From NCBI GenBank assembly GCA_035772405.1, contig JAYKKM010000414.1:1064501-1128500 (forward strand): a stretch of DNA of 64,000 nucleotides, in the 5' to 3' direction. This DNA comes from Chrysogorgia sp. JL179-B06 (lineage: Eukaryota > Cnidaria > Anthozoa > Scleralcyonacea > Chrysogorgiidae). This document shows positions 44,066-57,100 of this stretch, piece by piece (the stretch's first letter is position 1; the number at the start of each line of letters is the position of its first letter). The notes beneath the pieces were generated by a model, which saw nothing but the letters and a program-made list of their open reading frames with translations, was not told the DNA's origin and ran no database searches. The position numbers were made by a program, and so were the translations under genes.

Positions 44066-45000
44066 ATTGCGGTATGGCATGGGCACAAAATAATTTCTGA
44101 AAATTTTGAAATTTTGAGTACACTTTGCACAAGCTTTTAAAATTTTCAAGACTGGCTGGCAGGCCGCCTTTCTTACTTTTGTATTAAACTTAGCGTTTAT
44201 TTTGTTGCTTGTTTTGTATAAACACTGAAATTACCCAAAAAATGGCGTCTACTACAATCAATGATGGCTTTCACATTTTCGCCTAATCCTGATAGAAGTT
44301 GCGCAACGGAAATATTCCGTAATAGCGACACAAACTTTCAAGATGGCCGCCGATAAAGATGGTTTCAGTCCCTACGCGGCCATGCAGACTGAAACTGAAC
44401 AAACAGTGACCCGCAGTTTCATAGTTTCCACTTTCTTTATCTCTTTTTAGACTTTTTAGACTTTCATGTATATAATAAATTATATCTCCCAAGTCCCAAG
44501 AGTTAAAATATTTAAAGTTGTTGGTTTTATTTTATATTGTAAAAGATCTTAGCTTCACTTGATAGTCTTGATATTATTGTTTTATCAAAGAGCGATGTCA
44601 TGTAACCTAAGACCTGTGACCTGTCAACCTTTTATACTGGGGCCAAAGCGTGCAAAAGATTGTATTTTTCGTTGGCTGGGTTGGCTAAATGTACTATTCA
44701 AAAGTCCCAACCTTTAATATCTTCGCTCACCGCCCCCATGACTCCCATTATCATGAGTGATAATGACAGTCATGCGACAAGTCACATGAAATTTTTCAGA
44801 CTTCGATCATCTGCGGTTTGTCATCCGATCAGTGACGATTTTGATTAGCTTTCAAAGTAGTCACACCTATTCCCCAACCGTCAAAAATTGCCTGGTTTTA
44901 ATCTCGAAACGAAAATAAACCCGTGTACGTCAACTACTGAAAAATAAATTTTATCTGAAAAATAAATTTTATTTTCTCATCAAAGTGGACATTGTACTCT
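44066..45000. other. Non-coding stretch upstream of FNIP
   Basis: No exon recognised; AT-rich with no defined repeat ends. Confidence 0.4.
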
Positions 45001-45023
45001 GCGTTTTGGCGCGGAATGCTTCG

Positions 45024-45062
45024 ACCAATCGGGTGACGTGTCAGTGTTTACCTTCACGTGAC
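45024..45062. promoter_or_regulatory. Candidate FNIP promoter motifs: CCAAT box and E-box
   Basis: GACCAATCGGG at 45022-45032 and TCACGTGAC at 45054-45062, about 97 bp before the FNIP ATG. The latter matches the CLEAR-type E-box bound by MiT/TFE factors, which regulate FNIP genes in vertebrates. Binding here is inference; similar CACGTG words occur in repeats elsewhere in the window. Confidence 0.4.
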
Positions 45063-45158
45063 ATTCGCGGGAGAATAACCAATATTGTGTTGTATTGCTA
45101 AATATGCTAATGAGATGAGGGATACACATTTATTGCAACCGAACGTACCATTTTAACA

Positions 45159-48100
45159 ATGCTTTCAAAAATCTTCGGATTTGGACAGAAGAAACGAGAC
45201 AAGAAAACTCACCCATCCGAAAGGTAGGACACAGAGTTCATAAATATACTTCGTTTTGATTTAGTGTTTTATGTGTTGATATTTTAGCTCATATTGTAAA
45301 CCGTTTGGTACACTTATATAGCGATGACGGTTCATGGTTGGAGAATTTCCATTTAACAGAAAGGTTTGCTGATATATTTATACTTGCTTCGTGTTTTGAT
45401 TGGTGTATCTTACTGTAGCTTGATTGATATCGGCTCATTGTCAAATATTCTACGTTAGCTGTCTGTTCGTGTGTTCTCGATGACTGTATCTTTTAAATTA
45501 AGTCCATTTGAGTAACTATATACTACCCCGATACTTTCCCAAATGACGCAACTGTAGTCAACCAAACACTTCTATATCGAGTCTCCACTTTCTATTATAC
45601 AATGAAAAGATTTTACTAAAGAAAATGTCTTCCGTGTAGGTTTGTTTATACGGACATAAATTCCTGGCATGAGTCAGGTGACAAACACGAGCAATCAATC
45701 GTGGTTTTATCGTCTTTGAACCTTGAGAAACAAAGCTCTTTTCTCTGTCTGTCTTCAAGTGTGTGCAGGGTATAGGTCAAATTTTAATCGTGGCTGTTAT
45801 CGAGGTGGCAAATAGTACATATGTGTCCTGTTAAAGCGACAGACAACTAGAATTTAGAAAATAGTATAATATATAGTAATTAAAATATTTCATAAATTAT
45901 AGTTTTGATCCGGGTGACACGCCTAGCAACTCGAAAGACTTTGGCATGCAGCAACACATTTTTTGTCTTGGTCTAGTTGTAACTTTTCCTGCTTATTTTT
46001 ATTGATTATTTTTATTGATTATTTAATATGATTGTAATCATCAATTTTTAATTTTAAGTTAATTGTCAGCTACTCTATACGTATTACAGGTCTGGCAATT
46101 TGTAGGGATATTAGGGTTAGTAATAGGGATATTAAGGATTAGGGAGGTTTTTTTTTGTTGAAATTGCATTTATATGTTTATATAGTAATGTTGGACCAGG
46201 AGTGTTTAGCCTATGGGGTGCGGTGTGAGACCTGTCATGCGTATATACAATGCAGTCAAGCACCCATAAGATACCTTTTGTCGAAATACAGTAAATAGTC
46301 TCATAACAGGAAGTGTCCATTCAGTCGGTTAGAGCACTGGGGTCGGTTGTTCAAAGCCTGGATAAGTTATCTGGTATTCTCGTGGATAAAGTCATATCCA
46401 GTGGATAAATCTCAGTTTATTATTTGTGAATGACCATGCCTATTTGTTGGCAAAATTAATTCTCACACCTCCTGCTCAACCCCCTTCGCAACGGCCCTGT
46501 GTAGGTAGCACAAGGACTAGCGAAACATGAGGAAGTGGCGATCGAAGCTGGTGTTTATCGACAAAGTTGTTGTGACCGACGACCTGTTGCCTGTGAACCT
46601 AACATTTGGGCCAATTAAAGAGACTTCAAAGGACATGAAGACACACTATTTGTGTCAGGCGTGGCATACGACGAAGAAAAACAAGGAGGAACTTCTCAAG
46701 CCAAGGAGTTGTTAGCAACAGAGACTAATCGATTTGCATATTGTGCGTTGCCCTGAAATCCAGGTACGGGACCCCCTTTCCTCAGATGACCTGCCTCAAT
46801 GTGATTGGTTCCTCATACGCAAAGCCCGCCAAAATCCCTGCCCCCCCTAGAAGTGTCATATACGCTACACCTCTTGTTTTAATATTATTTATTGCATAAA
46901 TCCAATTAAATTTACTGCAAAAGCAAAAATGCTGTGGTATTACAATACAACTTTGTACCCAAATGTGTGGTATTTAGGAAAATACTACATATGGTATTTT
47001 TCCTAAATAGGCTACATTGCGTACTACGTACAGTACTGTAGTTCTTACATGTAACACACATGCTGCGAGATCATCAGTCTCAATATGTGTGTACTTGTAT
47101 ATCTTTATCAAGTACTGTATAATATATTAAATATGTGACTTGCTTTTTCTGAGTTGCCATTAAAACTTGAGTGATTTAATACATGTATACCATACTTGAT
47201 AAAGATATACAGACATAATAAGACTGCTGATGTAACAGTACTATATGTATATGTATATTGCATGTACAAACTAGTACATAGCCTTTGCTCTGCCATTTGA
47301 GTTCTGGTAGCTCAATGGTCAGAGCATTTAACTGAGTTTGATTAATTCCATCTGTGGCTCAGAAATATTTTTCTGTGTTTGCGTTAAAGCTTGAGTAGCA
47401 AGCTGCAAGTCATATTTAATATATTATACAGTACTTCATTACAGTATATATGTACTTTTTAACATTTTATTCCAGAGGGCTTCCTGCATTCGAGAAATCA
47501 CAAATCCGTGTCCTTGTCTTCAAAGATCATGATAAAAGAGGAGACAAGTGTGTTTTATTTGATTCTAAGACAGCTATTCAAGATGAGAGTCTGCCGGTAT
47601 TGTGACCAACAATGTTTCATTTGCCTTCCTTGCCTTTTGTGTTAAAATCTCCTTTAAAATCCTGTATGGATTTTTCTCTCTAAGCAGAATGCCGATAATG
47701 GAAGACCAAGGTGTCGCACAAGCTCTGATGCACCACTGCTGGGAGAAATGATATTTGGTTCAGTTGAAATGACCTACAAAGGACCCACAATCAAGGTTCA
47801 TTCAATGAGGTTCTATTACCATTTCTTAATTTGTCTGCCATTTTGGCCTATCACTGAGAGGCGTGCGATCGCACATGCACGCTTCCAGTAGGCTTCCACA
47901 TACGTCTGAAGAACCCAAGGCGTGCATGTGCATTTGATTGCATGTCTAGAAAATTATAAATTCGGTATTTTTTAAATGAGTTTCGATGTACATTTTAACT
48001 AAAGGAAGCTGGCGAATCGTGAGACAACAGTTGACATGTCGTACATGTCTCAAGCATCTCAGCAATCAGACCATTAAACAATCATTCACCGCCAAGAAAC

Positions 48101-51100
48101 TAGATGTCACGGTAGAAATCAAGAATTGTCTCTGCCGATATATCAATAGTCCTTATAAGGTGTCCACTTCACCATTTTGATTGCTGCCAGAGAAAAAATT
48201 GAATTTCATTTGTGACAAGCAAAATGACACAGTGGACAACTATAGACATACTGACTATACTATGGGAGAGGAAAAAGCAGTGTACATGCTAAGATATTTT
48301 TATGTAGACTTGACCATTTTGTTAGTGTGACTAGAATTATATTGCTGCTATTTTTTGGCAAAAAAGAAAATTTCATTTAATCAAGAAATACTGTATCTTG
48401 ATTCAGCATAACCTTTACGGCTGTCTGTACTGCAGCTTACCCTTATTACATCCATGAAATGGCCTTGGCTTCCCTCAAAACGTTAGCCGGCCTCCTATTA
48501 TATAGATATTTATATAGACTTATAGACATTATATAGACATAGTACACCAACTTTTAGAGTATTCAATTTGTATATTTGTTTCCTTAATTTTTTTCACCAC
48601 ATCCTTGCTTGCATTTTGCTAGTTTCACAAGTATGACCACTGCAAGCATATGTGCTGTGCTTAAAATACACATGTACTGAAAAATTCAATTGGAAATAAT
48701 TTCTCTTATTTAAAAAAACTTACAAAAACTTACATTTTATAACTTTTTCATACCCTCACTGCATATAAATATTTTTGCATGTACAGTATATAAAAATTTC
48801 CACTTTTCCTATTCTCACAGATTTTAAGCCTACAGGCCAAATTTAGTCAAATTTATTACTATATAAGCAATAATTGTATATGGTAGGAATTAAATAATAT
48901 GTTTTTACTATGTTTAGAACACCACCACAGTTGATGCTTACCGAGGTCTTTGCTCTAAAGCCACACAGAGCTACATATAGTAGGTAGGAATATAAAGGAA
49001 GGAGAATTTGGTTTTGTTTGCAAGCTGCTTGTGAGAACTAAGGGAGAGAAAAGGAGGGAGAAGGTTGTTGAATATTGAATGGGAAAGATCAAGTTATGGG
49101 AGAGCATTAACATATATTATATACTGTAGAATCAGCCCTGTCAAGAGAGGGAGGATAGCCAGGGCAACTGCTCCAGGGCCCGGGCCAAATAAGCCTGAAA
49201 CGATAACCATCATGCAAATCCTACACATAGAATGAAGCTTCTAGGGCATTTAGGGACCTGTGAAAGATCATAACAGCCACTGGATATTATTGGCTCTCAG
49301 CTGCCCTGTATAGAATGGATCAGGGGGCATGTAACTCCATAGAATCAGGGGTGGCACCAGAGGGGGGGCATGGGGGGCTACAGCCCCCTGTCGGGGAACC
49401 TTAGCCCCCGACAAATTAACAATTCGTCGGGAAACGAGCTGGAAGAAAAAAAGAAAAAAGAAGGGGAAAAAAGAAAAAAGTTCGTCTTTTGTTTTCTTAG
49501 AATCGTAAAAGTTTTTTACGCATTAACAAACGTTTCGCTAAACAACGTCATCAACGTAATCAACTTTCGGTAAATAAAACTAAAAACTAAAGGTAATCAA
49601 CTTTCATCTCTGGCACAAATCTATTACCTCTTGTTGTTTTGCGCGCTCACTGTCTTCTAGTTTTTGCGTGAATTAATTGTTAGAGTTAGTTTAGTATACA
49701 GTAAGGAAATACTGACTATAAAATCATGATTTTCACTGTTTTATTATTTTAATTTTTTTTGTTAAACTGCCCTCAAAATGCAGGAAATAGCATTTCAGAG
49801 GCTTAGAAAATCAAAAATTCCCCGGGGCAGCATACCCCGACCCCCCTGTCGGGGACCTTAGCCCCTGCGTTGGGGAATTCCTGGTGCCACCCCTGCATAT
49901 AACAAGATTGGGTGAGTATTAATTACTCTCAGAGCATGTTAGCAGTGTAAAGTAGTATATGATGGGTAGGTAGACCGAGGAGGTAGTAATGAAAAATGGT
50001 GGGAAAAGGAGGACAGTTAGAAAAGAGAAAGAAATGCAATTGTTAGGAGATGAGGATTTTCAGAAGGAGGTCAATTTTTTATTTTTTTTTACTTGTTTTT
50101 AGTGCACCTACACATTCATCATCAGAATGTCTTCCAAGTTCTAGCAGACTTACCGACTCTATATCTGGGAGTGTTTCATCAATGCAATCACAAACCAACA
50201 GCTCAGGTGAACCATCTTCATATATATCTTCATGACTATGTTTTTTGCCCACTGTATGGCATTAAAAATTATATATGTACACAGTGTAATGTCAAGCATC
50301 AATGTCTGATTTATTAGGACTGAGGAAAGGAAGGGAGAATATAAAAAAAAGTGAACATATTTTTTGAAGGGGGTGCTGTGTGAAGTACTGTACAGACTGA
50401 CACTTTAACAAACTGTTCAGGACTATATGGTGGTGTTAGACTTTAATAATTGATGTGTGGTCCTCGGTTGTACGACGTCCAGATAGCCAATATACACATC
50501 AAAATAGTATTCTTAATTTATATTCTTCAGATGGCGATGAACAACATTTATTGACCAAATCTGTTCCAGTTCCCATGCATTCACCTTCATCTGACCAATC
50601 TTACCAACTTCAAAATGTTGCTGAAGGTCTTTCAAACTCTTCATTAGGTAAAAATGACATGTAGATAGATTGAGTTTTTCTTAATTTCATTATTAGAAAT
50701 ATAATTTAATAATACAACCTGTTGCATGAACTGTTCATGGTCTATGTGAGAACTGCAGACTGTGCTAATAATTGTGTCTGACATGGCTACATGACTATTT
50801 GTGTAAATAAGATACACTCAGTACTGTACTCTCAACTTGACATGTTGGTTTACTGTATTTGTCTTCTTCTCAGGAAACAAACACCATCATAATGCTACTT
50901 TCCCAAGAACATCCTCTGGCAGTTATCAAAGACGTTGGTTACGTAGTCAGTTTACCCGTATGGACTATGGTTGTCAAAGAAGAAATGAAAGCTTTAATGA
51001 GGAGGTATATGATCCTCTGTAGATGCTTCATAAATCATAATTAATCTCAGTCAGCACAATGTATACAGGTATACATGTACCTTTGTGCAGTTAGGGTATA

Positions 51101-54100
51101 CCAGCACTGCAAATAGCGGCCAGTCAATGATCAATGCACCATGGTCTCGTTATAGTAAAAGATGAATGAAGAATTGTCAAACGTTCCAGTGTAATAGATA
51201 TTGAAGAAACAAACTGAACAGCAAAATGAATGACCGGCACAATTTTCCGTTTGACTGCCAGAATTAGATTTTTTTCTGATCATCATGACCGGCGGATTAC
51301 AAAAAATTATTTGCAGCGCTGGTATACTGTCTTTATATCTTCATAATTTTAGTACTGGTATACAGGTACAAGTGTATGTTGATATGACGTGATATTCATT
51401 TCGACAACCAATAGATGTCTATGCGATTGCGACGGAGACCAAAGATTGGTATTGGTGTTGTATTTTCACTGTGGGAAGACAAAGACATGTCTGAGGAAAA
51501 GAACAGGTAAACAACAAAACTGCCGTGCAACTAATAAAAAGTTAATAAAAAATGAGAACTGCACATAGGCGTAGCCAGAGGAGAAGGGGGGGGGCAGGAG
51601 CTGGGGGGCCAAAAATTGCTGCCGCCCCTGAGAAAATTTGTACTCTTGAGATCTTCATTTGTTTCAGTTAGGCTGGCCCCCCCCCCCCCAGGATTTTCCT
51701 TGACCCCCTTGACAGAAAATCCTGGCTACACCTCTGGCACTGCAGGCACCTTGTTCACACATTAGTGAAATCATAGCACAATTGAATCAAAACAATAAGC
51801 ATCTGTTCCCATGGTAGTTATGGAACATATTCAGTATTTATAAGTAATACAAATATTTTGGATTTATTATTTAACTCATAACAGTAAGAGTATACTGTGC
51901 ATCTTCATGTAAGCTGTAAACTTTTGTTAATTAAAGGACATGGCAACAAAAATTAAGTTTGTCTAATATGAAAGAACTCGTAAAATGATCGATAGAGTAA
52001 CACCTTTTACAACTTTGCCGTATTTTACTTCGTTTTTGAAATATTTCAGTTTGTTTGATACGTAAATGAGATGGTCTCTGACGTCAGGGTAGAGAATTTT
52101 CACTCATTAAAATATTAGTTCAATCTTCAAGTTTGCTCCACAAATTTACTTGAAAATGTGCGTATAATAACTCCTCATGATAATAAACGTTGTAGACTTA
52201 GCAATCACTGAGATATATAAGATATTTTTTAATGTGTGATCTCATTTACATATCAAACAAACTGAAATATCTCAAAAGCGAAGTAAAACACGGAAAAGTT
52301 GTAAAAGGTGTTACTCTATCATTTTACGAGTTCTTTCAGATTAGACAAACTTAATTTTTGTTGCAAATGTCCTTTAACGCTGATCTCTTCTCTTATTATT
52401 GGATGTGTTACTTTAGTTAGTGCATTAGGGAAGATTTACAATATTCATAAGCATGCAATACAAATATTCTGGATTTATTTTTGATTCTTGTTTTTTTGGG
52501 TGCTAAGAAAACATATTTCTTCATATTCCTTCTGGCTGTCTTAGCAACCAATGAAATGTGTTACCTGTACTAACTACTACAGAGTAAGACAATGTTCACC
52601 ACTCAATAATCAGGACATTTGTTTCTTTCATTTTATATACAGCTGTATGATCTCATTTTTTGTTATTTTAGATTGTTTCAGAATTTTTGTTTTTCTCATT
52701 TTCCTGTCATGGAATCTCATATGCATCAGTTAAAACGGAGAATAGAGAAGGCGTTGTTAGTATCGACTCTTCAACCAAGAGGGAGATCATTCAAGGATGC
52801 GGTGCTAAATGTACAATACAATAATATACTTTTACTTTCTGTTGTTCTTCCTGTTTTAAATTTCTGATTGATATTTAGGCCATAAACAAATGTCAAGCCA
52901 TTTGATGTTTTTCATCTGACTTGTGTCTTGTCTCTCCCACGATAGGCTGTCAATATATTTGCTGATAGTATCTTCAATCTGTATTATGCACCACGGATTC
53001 GGGTAAGTGGTAAACTGTATCTCGAAATATCCATCATACTCTGTCGTAATCTGGCCTAACACATCGAGCGAAGCCGGTTCGTCTCCTATTCACTATTTCA
53101 CAGTACTGTACATCAATCTGTTAGTGTTTTTTATTTGTATTTTAACACCGCCTATGCAGCACACTATGTGTTATATTTATTTGTATTACTATTCATGCCA
53201 GATAGGGGTTTTAGTTGTACTTACACCAAATTATTATATTGGTTACTTAGGCTGCGAGGGCGATACGCTTTTTCCGGATCGGTATGTTTTGGCGGGAAAA
53301 TTCCGAAAGTTGATTTGGAAAGTTGGTTTGAAAGTTGATTTGAATGAACGTAAAAGAGACCTAGGCATCTTCACTGAAAATACCGAGCAATAAAATGTCA
53401 ACAAGCTGAAGCGAAAAGGTGGTGAACTGCCACTAGACTTTAGGAACGAAATACTGACGTTTCGAGCGGAGCCCTTCATCAGTAAGACGATGAAGGGCTC
53501 TGCGCGAAACGTCAGAAATATCAAAAGTTGTTTTGATATCAAATTGGGTTAAGGTAATCCAGTATGAAAAGCCATCTAGTGTAGTGTAATTGGTGCAGGG
53601 GCGTAGGAAGCTTTCTAAACTTGGGGGGGCCCGACCAAAGCAAAATTTTCGTTGTTACCTGTCAGTGGCGAAGCTAGTCCCAAATTTGTGGTCATGATAA
53701 CTATTAATCCGAGCACCGTGGGCGTGAGGCTTTCTAGGAGGCGCCCCCGAAAATTTTTGAAATCTAGATTCCCGCAAATGGCATTTCCTGCATTCTGAGC
53801 GGTGATTTTTCAGCTCAGAAGTTTATAAAATTTCATATTTTGGACTGTGGTGGGCCCCAAACAATGACACACCATGCTGATCCCTGGGAACCACTGACAA
53901 CATATATTATTGCAATGATCAGTGAGTCCGACATGGACATTCAGGACGTGTTTTTTTCAACCGTGGCTACCTTTTAGCCTCAATCATTCCGCGATTTTTG
54001 CCCTTCTGCTTAGTTAAAAAAGAAAGCCTACTAGAGTAGGGCTGCGTAAACTAGAGAAATATTAGTACTTTAGTTTAGTAAAACACTCGGGTTAACATGC

Positions 54101-57100
54101 AAAGATATTGTGATTATTTTTTTTAATTACTTCTATGACAGTTTAACAGAACATTAACAGGAAGATGTTGTTTTCGAACTTCTACTTTCGAATTCAATTT
54201 TTTTGCTGCAATTTTTCTTTCAAATTAAAAGCTATTCCGGCCCCCCTTTTATAATATTGGGGGGGCCGCGGCCCCCCCGGCCCCCCTGCTTCCTACGCCC
54301 CTGAATTGGTGCCTAAAAGGCCGCTACACGACCGGTAAAGCAACACTCTTTTAGCATACAATCTGAGTGCGTCTATAGTCTACCGATAATGCTGTTTAGG
54401 AAGTATTAAAAGTAAACATATAGATTGTTTGATGTGTGAAGTTGATCGTCCAGGTTGTTGTAGTCTTGAGAAAGACTATTGTTGGTGACTGATGTTTCAA
54501 CGGCCTCAGCGGTGGTCGAGGCGGTGGTCATCTTGTACAGGAGACTCTAAGACTATCAGTAATCTTTATTCTAGAATCCAATTTGGCTGACCATGTTGTC
54601 CCAACCAGACCAGTGTGATGCCATCTGTGAAGATCTCGTTCCACAGTTAGCCAATGCAATTGAGAAATACAACACAAAAGAAACTAGTTTGTAAGTATAG
54701 TCTTGAAAATGGGCCTAACTTTGGCAAAAGTTTCAACTAGGCTCCCCCTACCTAATTTTCAAATTGTTTTTTCTATGCTCCCCCTTACATAATTTTCAAT
54801 TTTTTCCCAAAAAACAACAATTTATGGTGGATGAGTTGTGTTAGAGATAAAGCTCAAGAACGAGGGATTTATGCAGTGCTATATTATAATTTAACTTGAC
54901 TTATTTCAATGATTGAGGAGGTTTTCCAACAAAATTTTGTCTATTTTCTCCACCTTGGACAAAGATTTTCCTAGTTTTGTCTTCATTTCTTATCTAATTA
55001 GTATTCATGAACTTTATGCTATATAAAGCCCGCGGTACATCAAAGAAAACCGACTCAATCATGAAATAATGATGGTTAACCAATGGTCACTCGTGTAACA
55101 AAGTATTTATCGTCGACTCATTAGTAACAATCACTTTATGATCCCTTGTAGTCGTCATGCTTCATTCGTATATCATTGTATCGTATATTTTATTTTAGTT
55201 TTCTGGCTTCATTGGTAACAGCTGTGCTGACGTACCATATTGCCTGGGTTACAACTGTCACGCCTTCTTCTGTACAATCCAGAAGAGCTTATCTTGATAA
55301 GCACTCGTCGGAGACTGTAGGTTTTTCATGTTTTACAAATCATTCTGTGTTCTGCAGCACTTTTTGTCCGAGAAATTTGTCAGTCTTACATATTAACATC
55401 AAGTTTAAGCTACAGTAGTTCGCTGTCCGCGTTATATTAAATTGGGTTATTCTGTTTTCTTTTTAAGCTTAATGTACTTGGAGAATCTCATCCATACAAT
55501 CCACTATGGGCTCAGCTAAAGTAAGGTGACCATCATGATAATAGGGTGTGGAGAGAAGGGATGCCTTGAAACGTTAGCCGCATTGTCTTGAAAGAAATTC
55601 CGCAAGTGTCTATGATTTAGTTAGAGTAGATCACGCAGGATAAGGTTGCCCTATTTATCCGAGCCAGAGGCTCATGTTTTAAGCGTTCGACTTTTCAGTT
55701 TATCACTCTTAGGTGAACGAAAAACCCATCTGATAGAGGGGGTGGGTTCCTAGGGCCTGCGATTTAAAGGGGTCTCCAGCCAAGATACAAATGTAGTTCA
55801 TATGAAAGATCTTACTGACTTTATTTCCAACAATTAGTTTATTTCCAACGTTTCAGCATTCCTATCAATTTAGTTAAGAAGATATGGCTAGTTGAATTTG
55901 AAGAGTTTGTCCAATTTCGACGCCATATTTGTTTCTCAAATATGACGTCACTGAGTGATTCTATCTCGTATTATGCCTAAGAAACTCCTCTACTTTCCTG
56001 CATGAGGAACTAAATAGTTTGTTTCGACTAATTTTCGTCCAAAGAACATTCACAACAACTATCACTATGTGATCGCCATCAAAACAACCCCACTACCGAT
56101 AAAGAATCACTCAATGACGTCGTATTGGCGTCAAAATCCTCAAATTTTCAACTTCAACTAGCCATATCTTCTTAACTAAATTGATAGGAATGCTAAAACT
56201 TTGGAAATAAACTAAAGTCAGTAAGATGTTTCATATGAACTTTATTTGTGTTTTGGCTGGAGTTGTATCCATTTAAGGTCGTTTTCCGAGAAGGCCCGAA
56301 AGTCTTTCCATTTGCTGGTGTTGTTGCAAAGGCAGCTTTTGTTTGACGAAACGCGATGAATATAGAAGTTTGGATTTGTACATCACTGCATGACTTGTTG
56401 ATATATCATTTTTGTAGTGATCTTTACGGGTGTTCTGGAGATCCCCCAAGGATTGCTCGAACTGTTGTCATTGGCAAAGACAGAAACCTCGTCACTATAC
56501 TATTACACATTCTCACTTACTTCATTCGCTGCAGCGAAGTTTGCCAACAGCCAGTGGAAAAGACGCCAAACTTTTCAACTCAGTTATCGGATTCCCTTTC
56601 CTTAAGTGTACCCCGGAATGTAGCGACCGACTCGACTCCTATCAATTCCGAGAATATTTCTCAAGATTCTGAGAAAATGTTGGAAGCAGATGCGGTACGG
56701 GAAAATAGCGATAATTGCATTGAGAAAACTTTGTGCGGACAATGTCATAGACTGTTGGTGACAGTCAAGGATGAGGAATTTCAAGATTGCTCGCTCGATA
56801 GGACTTTTGAAGTGTGTAGCTGTGATGGCGTTTTTCTTGGAAATACGAAAGAAAACAGACTGTGGAGGTCTTTTTTGAGAACTTCTTGCTGCGATAAAGC
56901 TTGCCGGACGTTGAACAAGGATGTGAAGCGGTCCTATCACAAGGAGTCCTCGAACAGTATGACATTGGATGGATCTTGCTTACCCAAAGCTCCCGAGAGG
57001 ACTCTCATCAATAGCTCGAACAACATGTCTAATTTAACACGACAAGATAGCTCCGAAAAGAAGAAGTCCGGAGACCTCAATGGCGGGGTCTTCTCTATTC

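Noticed and set aside
46527..46715. 62-codon open frame in FNIP intron 1
   Set aside because: No family recognised and no splice context; could be a transposon scrap but not supportable as a gene.
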